Assembly: GCF_000485595.1 (NCBI RefSeq)
Contig: NW_014579824.1
Location: forward strand, 1-25,315
Origin: Priapulus caudatus
Taxonomy: Eukaryota; Priapulida; Priapulimorpha; Priapulimorphida; Priapulidae
DNA length: 25,315 nucleotides
Reading direction: 5' to 3'
Positions 11,162-18,311 of this stretch are shown here, piece after piece. The notes beneath the pieces are model-generated. The model saw only the letters and a program-made list of their open reading frames with translations. It was not told the DNA's origin and did no database searches. Position 1 is the stretch's first letter. The number at the start of each line of letters is the position of its first letter. The translations under genes and the position numbers were made by a program.

Positions 11162-11682
11162 CTAGATTTACAAGCCGGCCTATTGGCAATATTGAAATAT
11201 TGGCAGTCGCCCAAACTTTTTTTGCGGGGCAATTTTCGGTCGCCCGAGCTAGACATTGGTCGCCTGTGGCGAGTGGGCTCTCTCTCTATATATTTCTAGC
11301 ACAAAACAGCTGATTTGTTTATGATCTGAACTCAATACCGGTATACGTGCGTGGTCATTCACACGCACTTCCAGCTTCCTTATCCGGTTATTGACCTACA
11401 GCGAATAAAGACAAATGATGCAAAGCTATCTACAACAGGAAAATTAAAAAGCTCTACATTTCTATGTACACCAAACAGCAGAGTGATTGCAAAGTTCTTG
11501 TTGATATGAAAGCACTGGAAATCGCATATCACATACTAGCAACTTGGGTAATTTTTAACAATCATAATGGATTCGTCTCACGTGACTCATATACTCAACC
11601 AAACAATAAACGAATTGTCTGAGTTCATGCTTGTCAGAGTTGCCATGCTCCTGCAGCCTCATTTCTCGCTCTGCTGCATGGG
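11162..11682. other. Non-coding stretch with small hairpins
   Basis: No gene is supported. A perfect inverted repeat CAATATT-GA-AATATTG lies at about 11187. Three copies of GTCGCC occur between about 11197 and 11267, the last as TCGCCTGTGGCGA, a 5-bp stem. A TCTCTCTCTATATATT run follows at about 11278-11295. Confidence 0.4.
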
Positions 11683-11892
11683 TGATGATCTTGTCTCTTT
11701 GTCTTCTATATGAACTAGCAATTAATTAAATTAAGAAGTGTTTCCAATGAGATTTTGTGCAATTCTCTAAACTCGTGTCTGAATCTTTTATTTTGATGTT
11801 CTTTTTCTGTGTGGCTGTGTTCACTGCATAGTACACTGTCCGCACATTTCTGTGTGGCTGTGTTCACTGCATAGTACACTGTCCGCACATTT
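11683..11892. repeat. Direct repeat copy 1, with an internal 43-bp tandem duplication
   Basis: Sequence starting GATGATCTTGTCTCTTTGTC and ending at GTCCGCACATTT is repeated at 13132-13297 with a few substitutions and indels. In this copy only, the last 43 bp (from CTGTGTGGCTGTGTTCACTG) are present twice, at 11807-11849 and 11850-11892, with no mismatch. The minus strand is open across this copy (11927-11715, starting ATG), but the 43-bp duplication shifts the frame inside it, so coding is doubtful. Confidence 0.85.
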
Positions 11893-11984
11893 CTTGGGCC
11901 TGTATCATCAACAACTTTCATTTCCATCTCTTGGGTGATGATCTTGTTTAATATTAGGCCTTCACAACACTTCTTGGAACTTTT

Positions 11985-12230
11985 TCACTTCGACCACAAA
12001 AGCTTTTTCTTCCCAATGACAATAAAATCAGGAGTCAAATGGTCCGACCCTGTAGCTCTACCAGGTACAGAGGACAAGGCGACATCAGACTTCCTTCCAG
12101 GAAAGAGAATTTCGCATGTCATGTCGTGCATAAATCCTGAAATCTCTCTTCGCTCTGTTGTGAAGCTAGTTTCGGTCTCTCCTAGCACTGGATTCCTTTC
12201 CTCGGCACCCAATGGTAACTGGTTATTTGT
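11985..12230 (-). CDS. Nuclease-like exon (PD-(D/E)XK or NERD-like), frame broken at an A-run
   Basis: The minus strand is open for 81 codons (12230-11985), including RREISGFMHDMTCEILFPGR and then GSDHLTPDFIVIGKKK, before TGA. A run of five A (plus 12004-12008) lies at the end of that motif. In the neighbouring frame the sequence continues AFVVEVKKFQEVL to a stop at 11962. The order D-H … PDFIVIG … FVVEVK resembles the core of PD-(D/E)XK nucleases and NERD domains, where an acidic residue on one strand is followed by hydrophobic residues and E-x-K. Seen: the two motif halves in adjacent frames. Inferred: a one-base homopolymer error or mutation separates them. The upstream edge (AATAACCAG|TT) is acceptor-like. 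It could be a transposon or host nuclease fragment. The family call is tentative. Confidence 0.4.
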   Translation of the reverse strand, partial: TNNQLPLGAEERNPVLGETETSFTTERREISGFMHDMTCEILFPGRKSDVALSSVPGRATGSDHLTPDFIVIGKKKLLWSK

Positions 12231-12323
12231 TTATTATATTAACGTTACCATTACAGTTTACTTACCAGCGCCGGCCATAAACAAATGTCCTGAAACGCCA
12301 TGCAATTGTTGCTAATTCTATAT

Positions 12324-12420
12324 TGGGCTTCCTCTGACCTCTGACTTATCATATGATGGTGATGGTGGTAGCAGCGGCGGCGGCGGCAGTGGTGGCGGGC
12401 TTCCTCTCACCTCTCTTCTT
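12324..12420. repeat. GGT/GGC trinucleotide run between short direct repeats
   Basis: GGTGATGGTGGTAGCAGCGG continues as GGC repeats from about 12357 to 12398. The run is bracketed by GGGCTTCCTCTGACCTCT (about 12325) and GGGCTTCCTCTCACCTCT (about 12397), a roughly 72-bp local duplication spacing. No coding case could be made. Confidence 0.6.
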
Positions 12421-12743
12421 GGCCTAGGTCTCTCATTTTCCTAATACAGCAAAAAAGAACTGTTAAAACTACCTATATATTTTCGCACACGAAATTTCTA
12501 TTGGATTTATTTATATAAATACCTTGTTATAATATGTTATTGTTCAGTGATATTCTAAAATTAGTGGTGAAAAAACATCACAAATAGCAAGTGACGATGA
12601 GGACATGCTCTACCCTGACTGACACTATTAGATAGCTTATTAGATACCTATTAGATTTCTTTTTTGCTGAAATACAAATCAGGTCAAACAAATAAATCAG
12701 TCAAATCACAAGTTGACTGCACTGTTAACGACGCATTACGTAC

Positions 12744-12860
12744 GATTGCGCGCTCATTTCCTGCTTGCAAAACCTCTTCCTCTTCCTCCCCTTCCTCTTC
12801 CTCCTCCTCCTCCTCATACTCCTGTTCGGGAGGTAGTGGTGGATACAGCTCTTCCTCAAC
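12744..12860 (-). CDS. Glu-rich exon, copy 2 of a tandem exon duplication
   Basis: The minus-strand exon begins after a strong acceptor (AATCTTACAG|GTTGAGG) at 12860 and is open for exactly 39 codons to a donor ATC|GTACGTAATG at 12743. It reads VEEELYPPLPPEQEY, then a run of Glu with one Gly, then VLQAGNERAI. Phase is 0 at both ends, so it could be skipped or repeated without breaking a frame. It shares the LYPPLPPEQEYEEEE core and the donor with 12969-13099. No enzyme motif is present; the Pro-rich turn followed by poly-Glu suggests a disordered acidic linker. No known family is recognised. Confidence 0.5.
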
Positions 12861-12968
12861 CTGTAAGATTGCGAACCGTAAGTGTCAGCTCTCTACAACC
12901 ACGAGCAACAGGAGAGTAGCAAGAGTACATGTTACTGCATACTGCACTGTTAACGACGCATTACGTAC

Positions 12969-13099
12969 GTGAACAATTGTCCCGCACGCCCAACCTCCTC
13001 TTCCTCCTCTTCCTCTTTCTCCTCTTCCTCTTCCTCCTCTTCCTCTTCCTCCTCCTCCTCATACTCCTGTTCGGGAGGTAGTGGTGGATACAGCTCTTC
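12969..13099 (-). CDS. Glu-rich exon, copy 1 of a tandem exon duplication
   Basis: On the minus strand, GACGGGCAG|GAAGAGCTG could be the acceptor at 13099. The frame is also open further upstream, to about 13171 (EDKETRSSPKRWDGLVDGQ). It reads EELYPPLPPEQEY, a longer Glu run than its partner with one Lys, then VGRAGQLFT. It reaches the same donor, AC|GTACGTAATG, at 12968. Donors of the two copies are 225 bp apart and acceptor-side words 245 bp apart; the extra 20 bp lie in the Glu run. That length is not a multiple of three, and this copy ends at phase 2 while its partner ends at phase 0. One copy may therefore be non-functional, alternative, or carry an indel error. Confidence 0.45.
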
Positions 13100-13131
13100 C
13101 TGCCCGTCCACCAACCCATCCCATCTCTTGG

Positions 13132-13297
13132 GTGATGATCTTGTCTCTTTGTCTTCTATATGAACTAGCAATCAATTAAGTTAAGAAGTGTTCCAATGAG
13201 ATTTTGTGCAATTCTCTAAACTCGTGTCTGAGTCTTTTATTTTGATGTCCTTTTTCTGTGTGGCTGTGTTCACTGCATAGTACACTGTCCGCACATT
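13132..13297. repeat. Direct repeat copy 2 (partner of 11683-11892)
   Basis: Starts GATGATCTTGTCTCTTTGTC and ends GTCCGCACATTT, then TTGGGCCT as in copy 1. It has only one copy of the 43-bp end segment. It lies between the Glu-rich exon at 12969-13099 and the exon ending at 13306, so it is probably intronic or 3' non-coding sequence that was duplicated together with the locus. Confidence 0.85.
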
Positions 13298-13305
13298 TCT
13301 TGGGC

Positions 13306-13759
13306 CTATCTTATTTTTTTTCTAGGCAGTTTGTTCATATTAATATCCTTGATTCCAACATACATTGCTGTTCCTATTGTTACTTTCACTTCAGTTATTG
13401 TTACTTCTTCTTCAGCCTCTTCCTCCTCCTCCGTTTCTTCACCTTCCTCCAAGACATCTGCAAAATGCATATGAATTTCTAAAAAGAATACTGGCCAGTC
13501 ATACCAGCCAGCAGTTCAACATGATAAAATTAAATTATCAATTTATTTGAATTTGCTCTACAACAAATAATTTTGCTCTACGGACCTTGAGATCGCTGGC
13601 CTGCTGCTGCTGGTGATGCCTCTCCTTCCTCTTCTCTTCCTCCTCTTCCTTCCTCCTCTTCAGCTTCCTCCTCTTCCTCTTCAGCTTCCTCCTCTTCAGC
13701 CTCTTCCTCTTCCTCTTCAGCTTCCTCATCCTCAGCTTCCTCCTCCTCCTCTTTTACAG
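13306..13759 (-). CDS. Two phase-compatible exons of an acidic Glu/Ala-rich protein
   Basis: On the minus strand, exon one (13759-13586, 174 bp) follows CCAATCAG and reads VKEEEEEAEDEEAEEEE, more Glu/Ala blocks, then GEASPAAAGQRSQ. It ends at donor CAAG|GTCCGT with one base left over. A 128-bp intron follows. Exon two starts at 13457 after TTTTGCAG with AT, which completes a GAT codon. It reads VLEEGEETEEEEEAEEEV, then TITEVKVTIGTAMY, then GIKDINMNKLPRKKIR, to TAG at 13306. The matching phase is good evidence for splicing. Exon two could instead end at the strong donor AAT|GTATGT (13363), leading toward the exons at 12969-13099. The first exon also has an open Lys/Arg-rich alternative frame that ends in EEEEEKRKERHHQQQQASD, so the frame there is not beyond doubt. 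The product looks like an acidic coiled coil or disordered region, function unknown. Confidence 0.55.
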
Positions 13760-13860
13760 CTGATTGGATGAGAATCGATCACAAAATTCAAATTCATACA
13801 CATTAATTTATGCATATTATGATGGCTAACCACATTGATGAAAAACGACACGGGTGTGAC

Positions 13861-13985
13861 ATCTGCTGCTGATGCTGCTGCTGCTCTTCCTGCAGCTGTA
13901 GATGGGAATCCTCTGTCTGAGCCTCCCGAGCAAGCTCACACAACTTTGCTTTTTTTACAAGATCGTAGTTTTCCTGATGTAGTTT
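13861..13985 (-). CDS. Coiled-coil-like Gln-rich exon
   Basis: On the minus strand, acceptor TATATATGTGTCAG at 13986 opens a frame reading KLHQENYDLVKKAKLCELA, REAQTEDSHLQLQEEQQQHQ, then QQM. It is a highly charged, heptad-like helix followed by a Gln-rich stretch. The donor is unclear: AT|GTCACA at 13860, or GT positions slightly further on, all weak. Phase with the next exon at 13759 therefore could not be settled. It lies about 100 bp upstream of the Glu-rich exons on the same strand and is probably part of the same gene. A degraded copy lies at about 19870-19990. Confidence 0.5.
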
Positions 13986-14049
13986 CTGACACATATATAT
14001 GGAAATTATTAGACATAAAAGCTGAGATAAAGCCAAACACATTGAACGT

Positions 14050-14431
14050 ACTTGTATGCAACTAGATATTAGGTTAAAACAACAACAATTAAGCTGTCAC
14101 TTTAACTTTCAACAGACATGAAAAAAACCTATTTAGTTTAAACAGGAAATGCATACGTTCATCTTAGCNTCCGGTAAAAGAAATAAAGAGGAATGGCTGT
14201 TTTACATCGTTGATCATAGATTACAAATCCAAGGTAGGTAATAGTACTATATATAGTAGAATATAAATAGCATATTTTCAGTGCAAAACTAACCCTGAGA
14301 CGGAAAATATTGTCCCTCGTTCAATGATATCTACGTCCCCCTCTGTTCCAGATGTCAGCCCTGGGTTGTATAGAGATCAGCTAGAAGCCAGGTAGCATGC
14401 TCATCCTTGCAGTCCNGTTCGCTGGACCTCT
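14050..14431. other. Non-coding segment with two undetermined bases and a dispersed repeat
   Basis: No gene is seen. It holds the end of a block duplicated at 20.0-20.2 kb, single Ns at 14169 and 14416, and a 44-bp dispersed repeat at 14232-14275. The second N sits next to the left edge of the second satellite array. Confidence 0.5.
14232..14275. repeat. 44-bp dispersed direct repeat, copy 1
   Basis: AGGTAGGTAATAGTACTATA … TATAAATAGCATAT occurs again at 16710-16753 with a single mismatch. It contains the palindromes TAGTACTA and CTATATATAG. The two copies bracket about 2.4 kb containing two satellite blocks and a Cys-rich exon. Confidence 0.85.
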
Positions 14432-15605
14432 CTTGCGAGGTGATCCAATTGTTGCCCGGACGTTTCACGCTTCCGTGGGCACGGTTTCTCGGGTACAAGC
14501 TCTGTTCACGTCACGGTTGCCCAGGCATAGTTGAAGTACCCTCTGCTGCTACTGCTGAGCGAGATCTGTAGCACAGGCTGACCCTCTGCCTTGTGCTACT
14601 GATGGTCCTGCAGCTCTCTTGCGATTGAGTCAATTGTGCCAGCGTTCGACCGAGGCTTCCTGCACGAGAGTTCTCGGTACCGAAGGCTGCTGCGTTCAGC
14701 ACCGGACCAGACCGCCCTGCACGCGCATACTTAATACCTCGTGTGCCACCTGCTCGAGGCCGGTCTCCCTACTCGCCACCGCTGATCTTGCTTTACTCCG
14801 ACTGTCACCTCTCTGGCGCAACTGCCCGAGCCTCCAATTCGCCCCCGCGTTCACAGCTTCCTGGCACGTTCTCGGGTAGCCAAGGCTTCGACTTCATCCG
14901 TCCACGGCTGGCCAGCATAGTATAATACCCCTGTCTGCTACTGCTGATGGCGGATTCGCTACGCCGACAGGCTGACCCTCTGTGTCTAGCTACTGATGGC
15001 CTCTGAAACTCTCGATTGCGGATGATCCAATTGTGCCCCGCGTTCAAGCTTCCTGGGCACGGTTCTCAGGTACCAAGGCTGCTGCTTCTCCCGCCGATCA
15101 ACGGCTGCCCAGCATATTTTAATACCCTTCGCTGCTAAACTACTGAGCTGAGCGGTTTCTGCACGCCACGCACAGGCTCGACCGCTCTGCTTCCCTACTG
15201 ACTGATGGCTGACACTGGCTTGCCGATGAGTCCAAATTGTGCCCGCGTTCACGCTTCCTGGGCACGGTTTCTCGGGTACGCAAGGCATTGCTGCTGTCAT
15301 CCGACCAAGGCTGGCCCCAGGTCGATATTTAATACCCTTGCTGCTGCTACTGGCTGAAGCGGTTCTGGCTGGCCTGCACAGGCCGTGACCCTCTGCTTCT
15401 ACTAGCTGATGTCCTGAGCTTTCTGCGATGATTTCCAATTTGTGGGCCCGGGCGTTCACGAGCATTACCTGGGCACGGTTCCGGGTACCAAGGCTGCCTG
15501 CTTTCACGACCAGGCTGCCCGCAGCATAGTTTAAATACCTCGTGCGCTGACGCTAGAGCGTGTCTGCTAGGAGCCGAGAGAGGCGTGACCCTAGTGCGTT
15601 CTGCT
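14432..15605. repeat. Second satellite array (about 6 units)
   Basis: The same ~186-bp unit as at 7231-10860, in the same orientation. Anchors fall near 14438, 14621, 14820, 15020, 15225 and 15427, a mean spacing of about 198 bp. Noise is again dominated by single-base insertions but is less severe than in the larger array. The array ends in …TTCTGCTAGC and is followed by the flank ACGTTGCCCCGGTATCGATT, shared with the single unit at 16432-16616. Confidence 0.88.
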
Positions 15606-15700
15606 AGCACGTTGCCCCGGTATCGATTCCGTGCATTCAGCCACGATCACGTCGCTCGTTGCCCTATCTTCAATTACTTGCACACTACGGCATAACTTCA
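15606..15700. repeat. Shared right flank of satellite, copy 1
   Basis: ATCGATTCCGTGCATTCAGC, CACGATCACGTCG and TTGCCCTATCTTCA match 16617-16695 (ATCGATTCCGTGCATCACCA, CACGATCACGTCGTCGTTGC, CTATCTTCATT) with small indels. The satellite therefore has a defined boundary followed by the same unique sequence in two places. Confidence 0.75.
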
Positions 15701-15969
15701 GATCACCGCAGCCAGATGTTCGCCTGCAAGTTGCACCAGGCAAACCCAACACATACATAAAATTGAGAGTAAGTAGAACCTGTAACTCTTGAGTGTAAAG
15801 GAAAAACCTAGAGACGCAACAAGCCTGAAGATGAAAGACATTGCTGTTGGAGCATTCTGTACAGCTTAACCTCATTAATTATTGCGCTCTTTCCTCTCCC
15901 ATCACCCGCAACACCACCAGACACAAGTTTACAAATTGGGACAGACAACCAGAGCCACCTCGCTGATAC

Positions 15970-16092
15970 CTCCAGGGTGCGGTCCTCACAGTCGTACACA
16001 AATAAGCTTCACCGTCATCGCAACTTCTGCATTCGACCGTGCACCACAGGTGGACCTCTTCACGCGGGCAGTATCCGCATCGCTGTTGCCTC
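15970..16092 (-). CDS. Cys-rich (zinc-binding-like) exon
   Basis: On the minus strand, a textbook acceptor CATTTTGTTTCCAG at 16093 opens an exon of 123 bp (41 codons' worth). It ends at donor TGGAG|GTATCAG (15969). It reads RQQRCGYCPREEVHLWCTVE, then CRSCDDGEAYLCTTVRTAPW. The six cysteines have spacing C-x2-C-x8-C-x3-C-x2-C-x7-C, which suggests two zinc sites. Both ends have the same phase, so the exon could be an insertable module. The frame stays open past the donor to 15882, while a neighbouring frame from about 15999 is open too, so an indel cannot be excluded. Cys-rich C-terminal domains of piggyBac-type transposases are one possible relative; the match is too loose to assert. Confidence 0.42.
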
Positions 16093-16431
16093 CTGGAAAC
16101 AAAATGACAAATAGACAAGATCTAAATTGAATGTTTTTTACGGTTTAATATTAAACGTGCATGTAATGAATTCATGTCACACGAGGCCAACCACCTGTAG
16201 CATGTGTCGTTGCAGAGTTATTTCCCCCGTCAATTGTCTCAAGAACCGAACGGAAGTTTACACACCCAGTCTCAGAGGAACGGATTTACAGCAGGTCCCG
16301 GCATTGAAAAGGCAAAACAACTCGTGTGCTCCTCCACAGTGGAATTGCGTCAGAGGCCTCTCCGGGCGAGCCGATCTTGGTATGGTGACCCACGATGCAG
16401 ACCTCCCTCCTACGTTCACCGTCTTTGGCAT

Positions 16432-16616
16432 GATGGTCCTGAGCTCTCTTGCGATGAGTCCAATTGTGCCCGCGTTCACGCTTCCTGGGCACGGTTCTCG
16501 GGTACCAAGGCTGCTGCTTCACCGACCAAGGCTGCCCCAGGCATAGTTGAATACCCTCTGCTGCTACTGCTGAGCGGTTCTGCTACTGCCACAGGCTGAC
16601 CCTCTGCTTCTGCTAC
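16432..16616. repeat. Single clean satellite unit
   Basis: This isolated copy runs from GATGGTCCTGAGCTCTCTTG through GATGAGTCCAATTGTGCCCG, GGGCACGGTTCTCGGGTACC and CAGGCATAGTTGAATACCCT to CACAGGCTGACCCTCTGC. It has almost none of the inserted bases seen in the arrays, so it is the best guide to the true unit (about 185-186 bp). It is followed by the same right flank as the second array. Confidence 0.92.
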
Positions 16617-16695
16617 ACGTTCCCATCGATTCCGTGCATCACCACGATCACGTCGTCGTTGCCTATCTTCATTCTTCACCATAGCATACTTCGTT
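16617..16695. repeat. Shared right flank of satellite, copy 2
   Basis: Counterpart of 15606-15700. It begins ACGTTCCCATCGATTCCGTG directly after the last satellite base. On the minus strand this flank is open and runs into the unit (16682-16476: KNEDRQRRRDRGDARNRWER …), which may be chance. Confidence 0.75.
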
Positions 16696-16709
16696 CATTC
16701 ATTCTTCAT

Positions 16710-16753
16710 AGGTAGATAATAGTACTATATATAGTAGAATATAAATAGCATAT
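16710..16753. repeat. 44-bp dispersed direct repeat, copy 2
   Basis: Same sequence and orientation as 14232-14275, with one substitution. It lies just beyond the right flank of the single satellite unit. Confidence 0.85.
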
Positions 16754-17448
16754 GCACAGTACTTGGTGCGTGTATGTTTCGCCAGGCTGGCAAATGCGCT
16801 GACAGGGAACCTGCGCAAAACCGAGTGTGTTGAACGACACATAATTGCCTTAAACTACGATTCATAATTGTTTCCGGATGCATGCATCATCAAATACATG
16901 TACTGAAGACAGTCTGAATACAGAAATAAACTGTGCTGAATTCCTAACAACAATAATGCTCACATAATTCATCTAATCTAAACCCAAACTCGAGCCGGTT
17001 CTGGAATGGCAGGATTAAAAATTAGTGTTCGATGGTTTTAATTCATGCCAACATCTATGCTACACAGTAAAGAATGAAAAAAACACCAATGTGTTAATGT
17101 GTATCGACAGCAGTAATGACCAACATGATAGTCTACCTTCCGGTGTGGTGTGGTGGCTGCTCTCCGGTGGCGTGTCCGGGAATAAAAGCACAGATTGAAG
17201 CCTTCCTAGTAGAAATACTTAGTAATAGTATTGAGTATCAGATACTTAAAGTCATCTGTTCACAGGATATCTCACACTGGGTGGTGGGGAAGGTTCAGCA
17301 GGGCTATACAGTGCAACACCAAAATATGTGAATAAGTAGCATATAAATATAAATATATAAAGCAAAATATATAAAAAGCAATATGTGATAAGAATGCTAT
17401 TTTGCAATAGAAAAGTGCATATAGTTACTTTCACTTTTTTCATCCGGA
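16754..17448. other. Stretch without a supported gene
   Basis: AT-rich with a TATAAATATAAATATATAAA run at about 17340-17375. A plus-strand frame of 71 codons (17116-17331, GGCSPVACPGIKAQIEAFLV …) follows a weak CGACAG acceptor-like site. It has no convincing donor, and I do not call it a gene. Confidence 0.4.
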
Positions 17449-17500
17449 GATCTAATCGTCGCGGAAGTTAAAATGTTAATTTGGACTCGAGGTATTCCAT
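17449..17500. repeat. Dispersed repeat, copy 1
   Basis: TCGTCGCGGAAGTTAAAATG, then TTAATTTGGACTCGAG, then GTATT. The same words occur at 23950-23993 in the same orientation, differing only by single-base indels. It lies directly downstream (minus strand) of the exon at 17519-17609, in the presumed intron. Confidence 0.8.
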
Positions 17501-17518
17501 GGTGCATACGCCTCTTAC

Positions 17519-17609
17519 CTCTTGGCTCCACCACAACCGTGTCCTCGAATAATGGGACTTGTGTAGTGCTTCCGGAGAAGAGGAAAGCCCGCTCGGGTCC
17601 GCCCGTGCC
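17519..17609 (-). CDS. Small exon with consensus donor, function unknown
   Basis: On the minus strand, a pyrimidine-rich acceptor (TTGTTTCCTATTGCCTCAAGAG) precedes 91 bp that read GTGGPERAFLFSGSTTQV, then PLFEDTVVVEPR. They end at AAGAG|GTAAGAG, a near-perfect 5' splice site (17518). The peptide has normal, non-repetitive protein composition, which is rare in this window. No family is recognised. It is the most upstream minus-strand exon seen; whether it belongs with the exons at 12-16 kb is unknown. Confidence 0.5.
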
Positions 17610-17639
17610 CTCTTGAGGCAATAGGAAACAAGTGATCAG

Positions 17640-18290
17640 CTGTAAAAGGAATCGCGTCTCAGAGTCCGTTTATCTGCCAGCATCAACTGCGGCAATGAGT
17701 GTCTATAGGTCATATCTGTATCGACTTATATAGAGTCATGGTGTAAGGGAAATAATTTTAATCTGTCTTTGCTTTAATACCAATATAATCACCTGAGCGC
17801 GTTCGTGGCGTAGCGTGCCCGGACATACACGGACCATTGTCCAAGGCGAAAGCCCGCCCATTGCTGGCGAGAGGAATCAACACACCTCGCTGCGCCATTC
17901 CATCGAACGGCGAGGATCTATCATATCGTACAGCAATTACTGAATATATTAGTATATTAATATCAGTGAGCTAGATGGTATATTATATGATGGGCGAGTC
18001 CTACGAATATAGAGGTCTAACCCCTGATACCTGGGACCGACTGTTGAGCCAGTCTTCGAGTGGAGTGATGAGTGATGAGTGATGGAGTCTAGTTGAATGA
18101 GTGATGAACGGTTAGGATGAGTGGTGGATCCGAATCGATGATGAGTTGAAGGGTTAGTAGGGTTTACGCGTTAGGGGCCGCTTTCAATATCATATTCTCG
18201 TTCTTTCCGCATATACAGTAACCAAAACACGATACAATGATGTAAAGTACATACGATAACACATGGTTTTATCTTCACGATTGACTCGTC
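17640..18290. other. No gene seen; short GAGTGAT tandem run
   Basis: GAGTGATGAGTGATGAGTGA and looser copies (GAATGAGTGATGAACGG, GGATGAGTGGTGGATCC) occupy about 18060-18150. The rest has no splice-bounded open frame. Confidence 0.45.
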
Positions 18291-18311
18291 ATGATTATTC
18301 TTGATTTACAG

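Larger units (their letters stand above)
12719..13110. repeat. 225-bp tandem duplication containing the Glu-rich exon
   Basis: GCACTGTTAACGACGCATTACGTAC occurs at 12719 and 12944 (only the first 20 bases, GCACTGTTAACGACGCATTA, are quoted as the anchor). Each is followed on the plus strand by TTCCTC-type repeats, then the same block ATACTCCTGTTCGGGAGGTA and GTGGTGGATACAGCTCTTCC. The parts between the exon and the next anchor differ, so the duplicated unit is mainly the exon plus its donor side. Confidence 0.75.

Noticed and set aside
12664-13163. Ser-rich plus-strand frames across the TTCCTC repeats
   Set aside because: They are the complement of the Glu-rich exons, which have splice sites and non-repetitive flanking residues on the minus strand.
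16127-16546. 139-codon plus-strand open frame
   Set aside because: Its last third is satellite sequence, the minus strand is equally open, and no splice or start context supports it.
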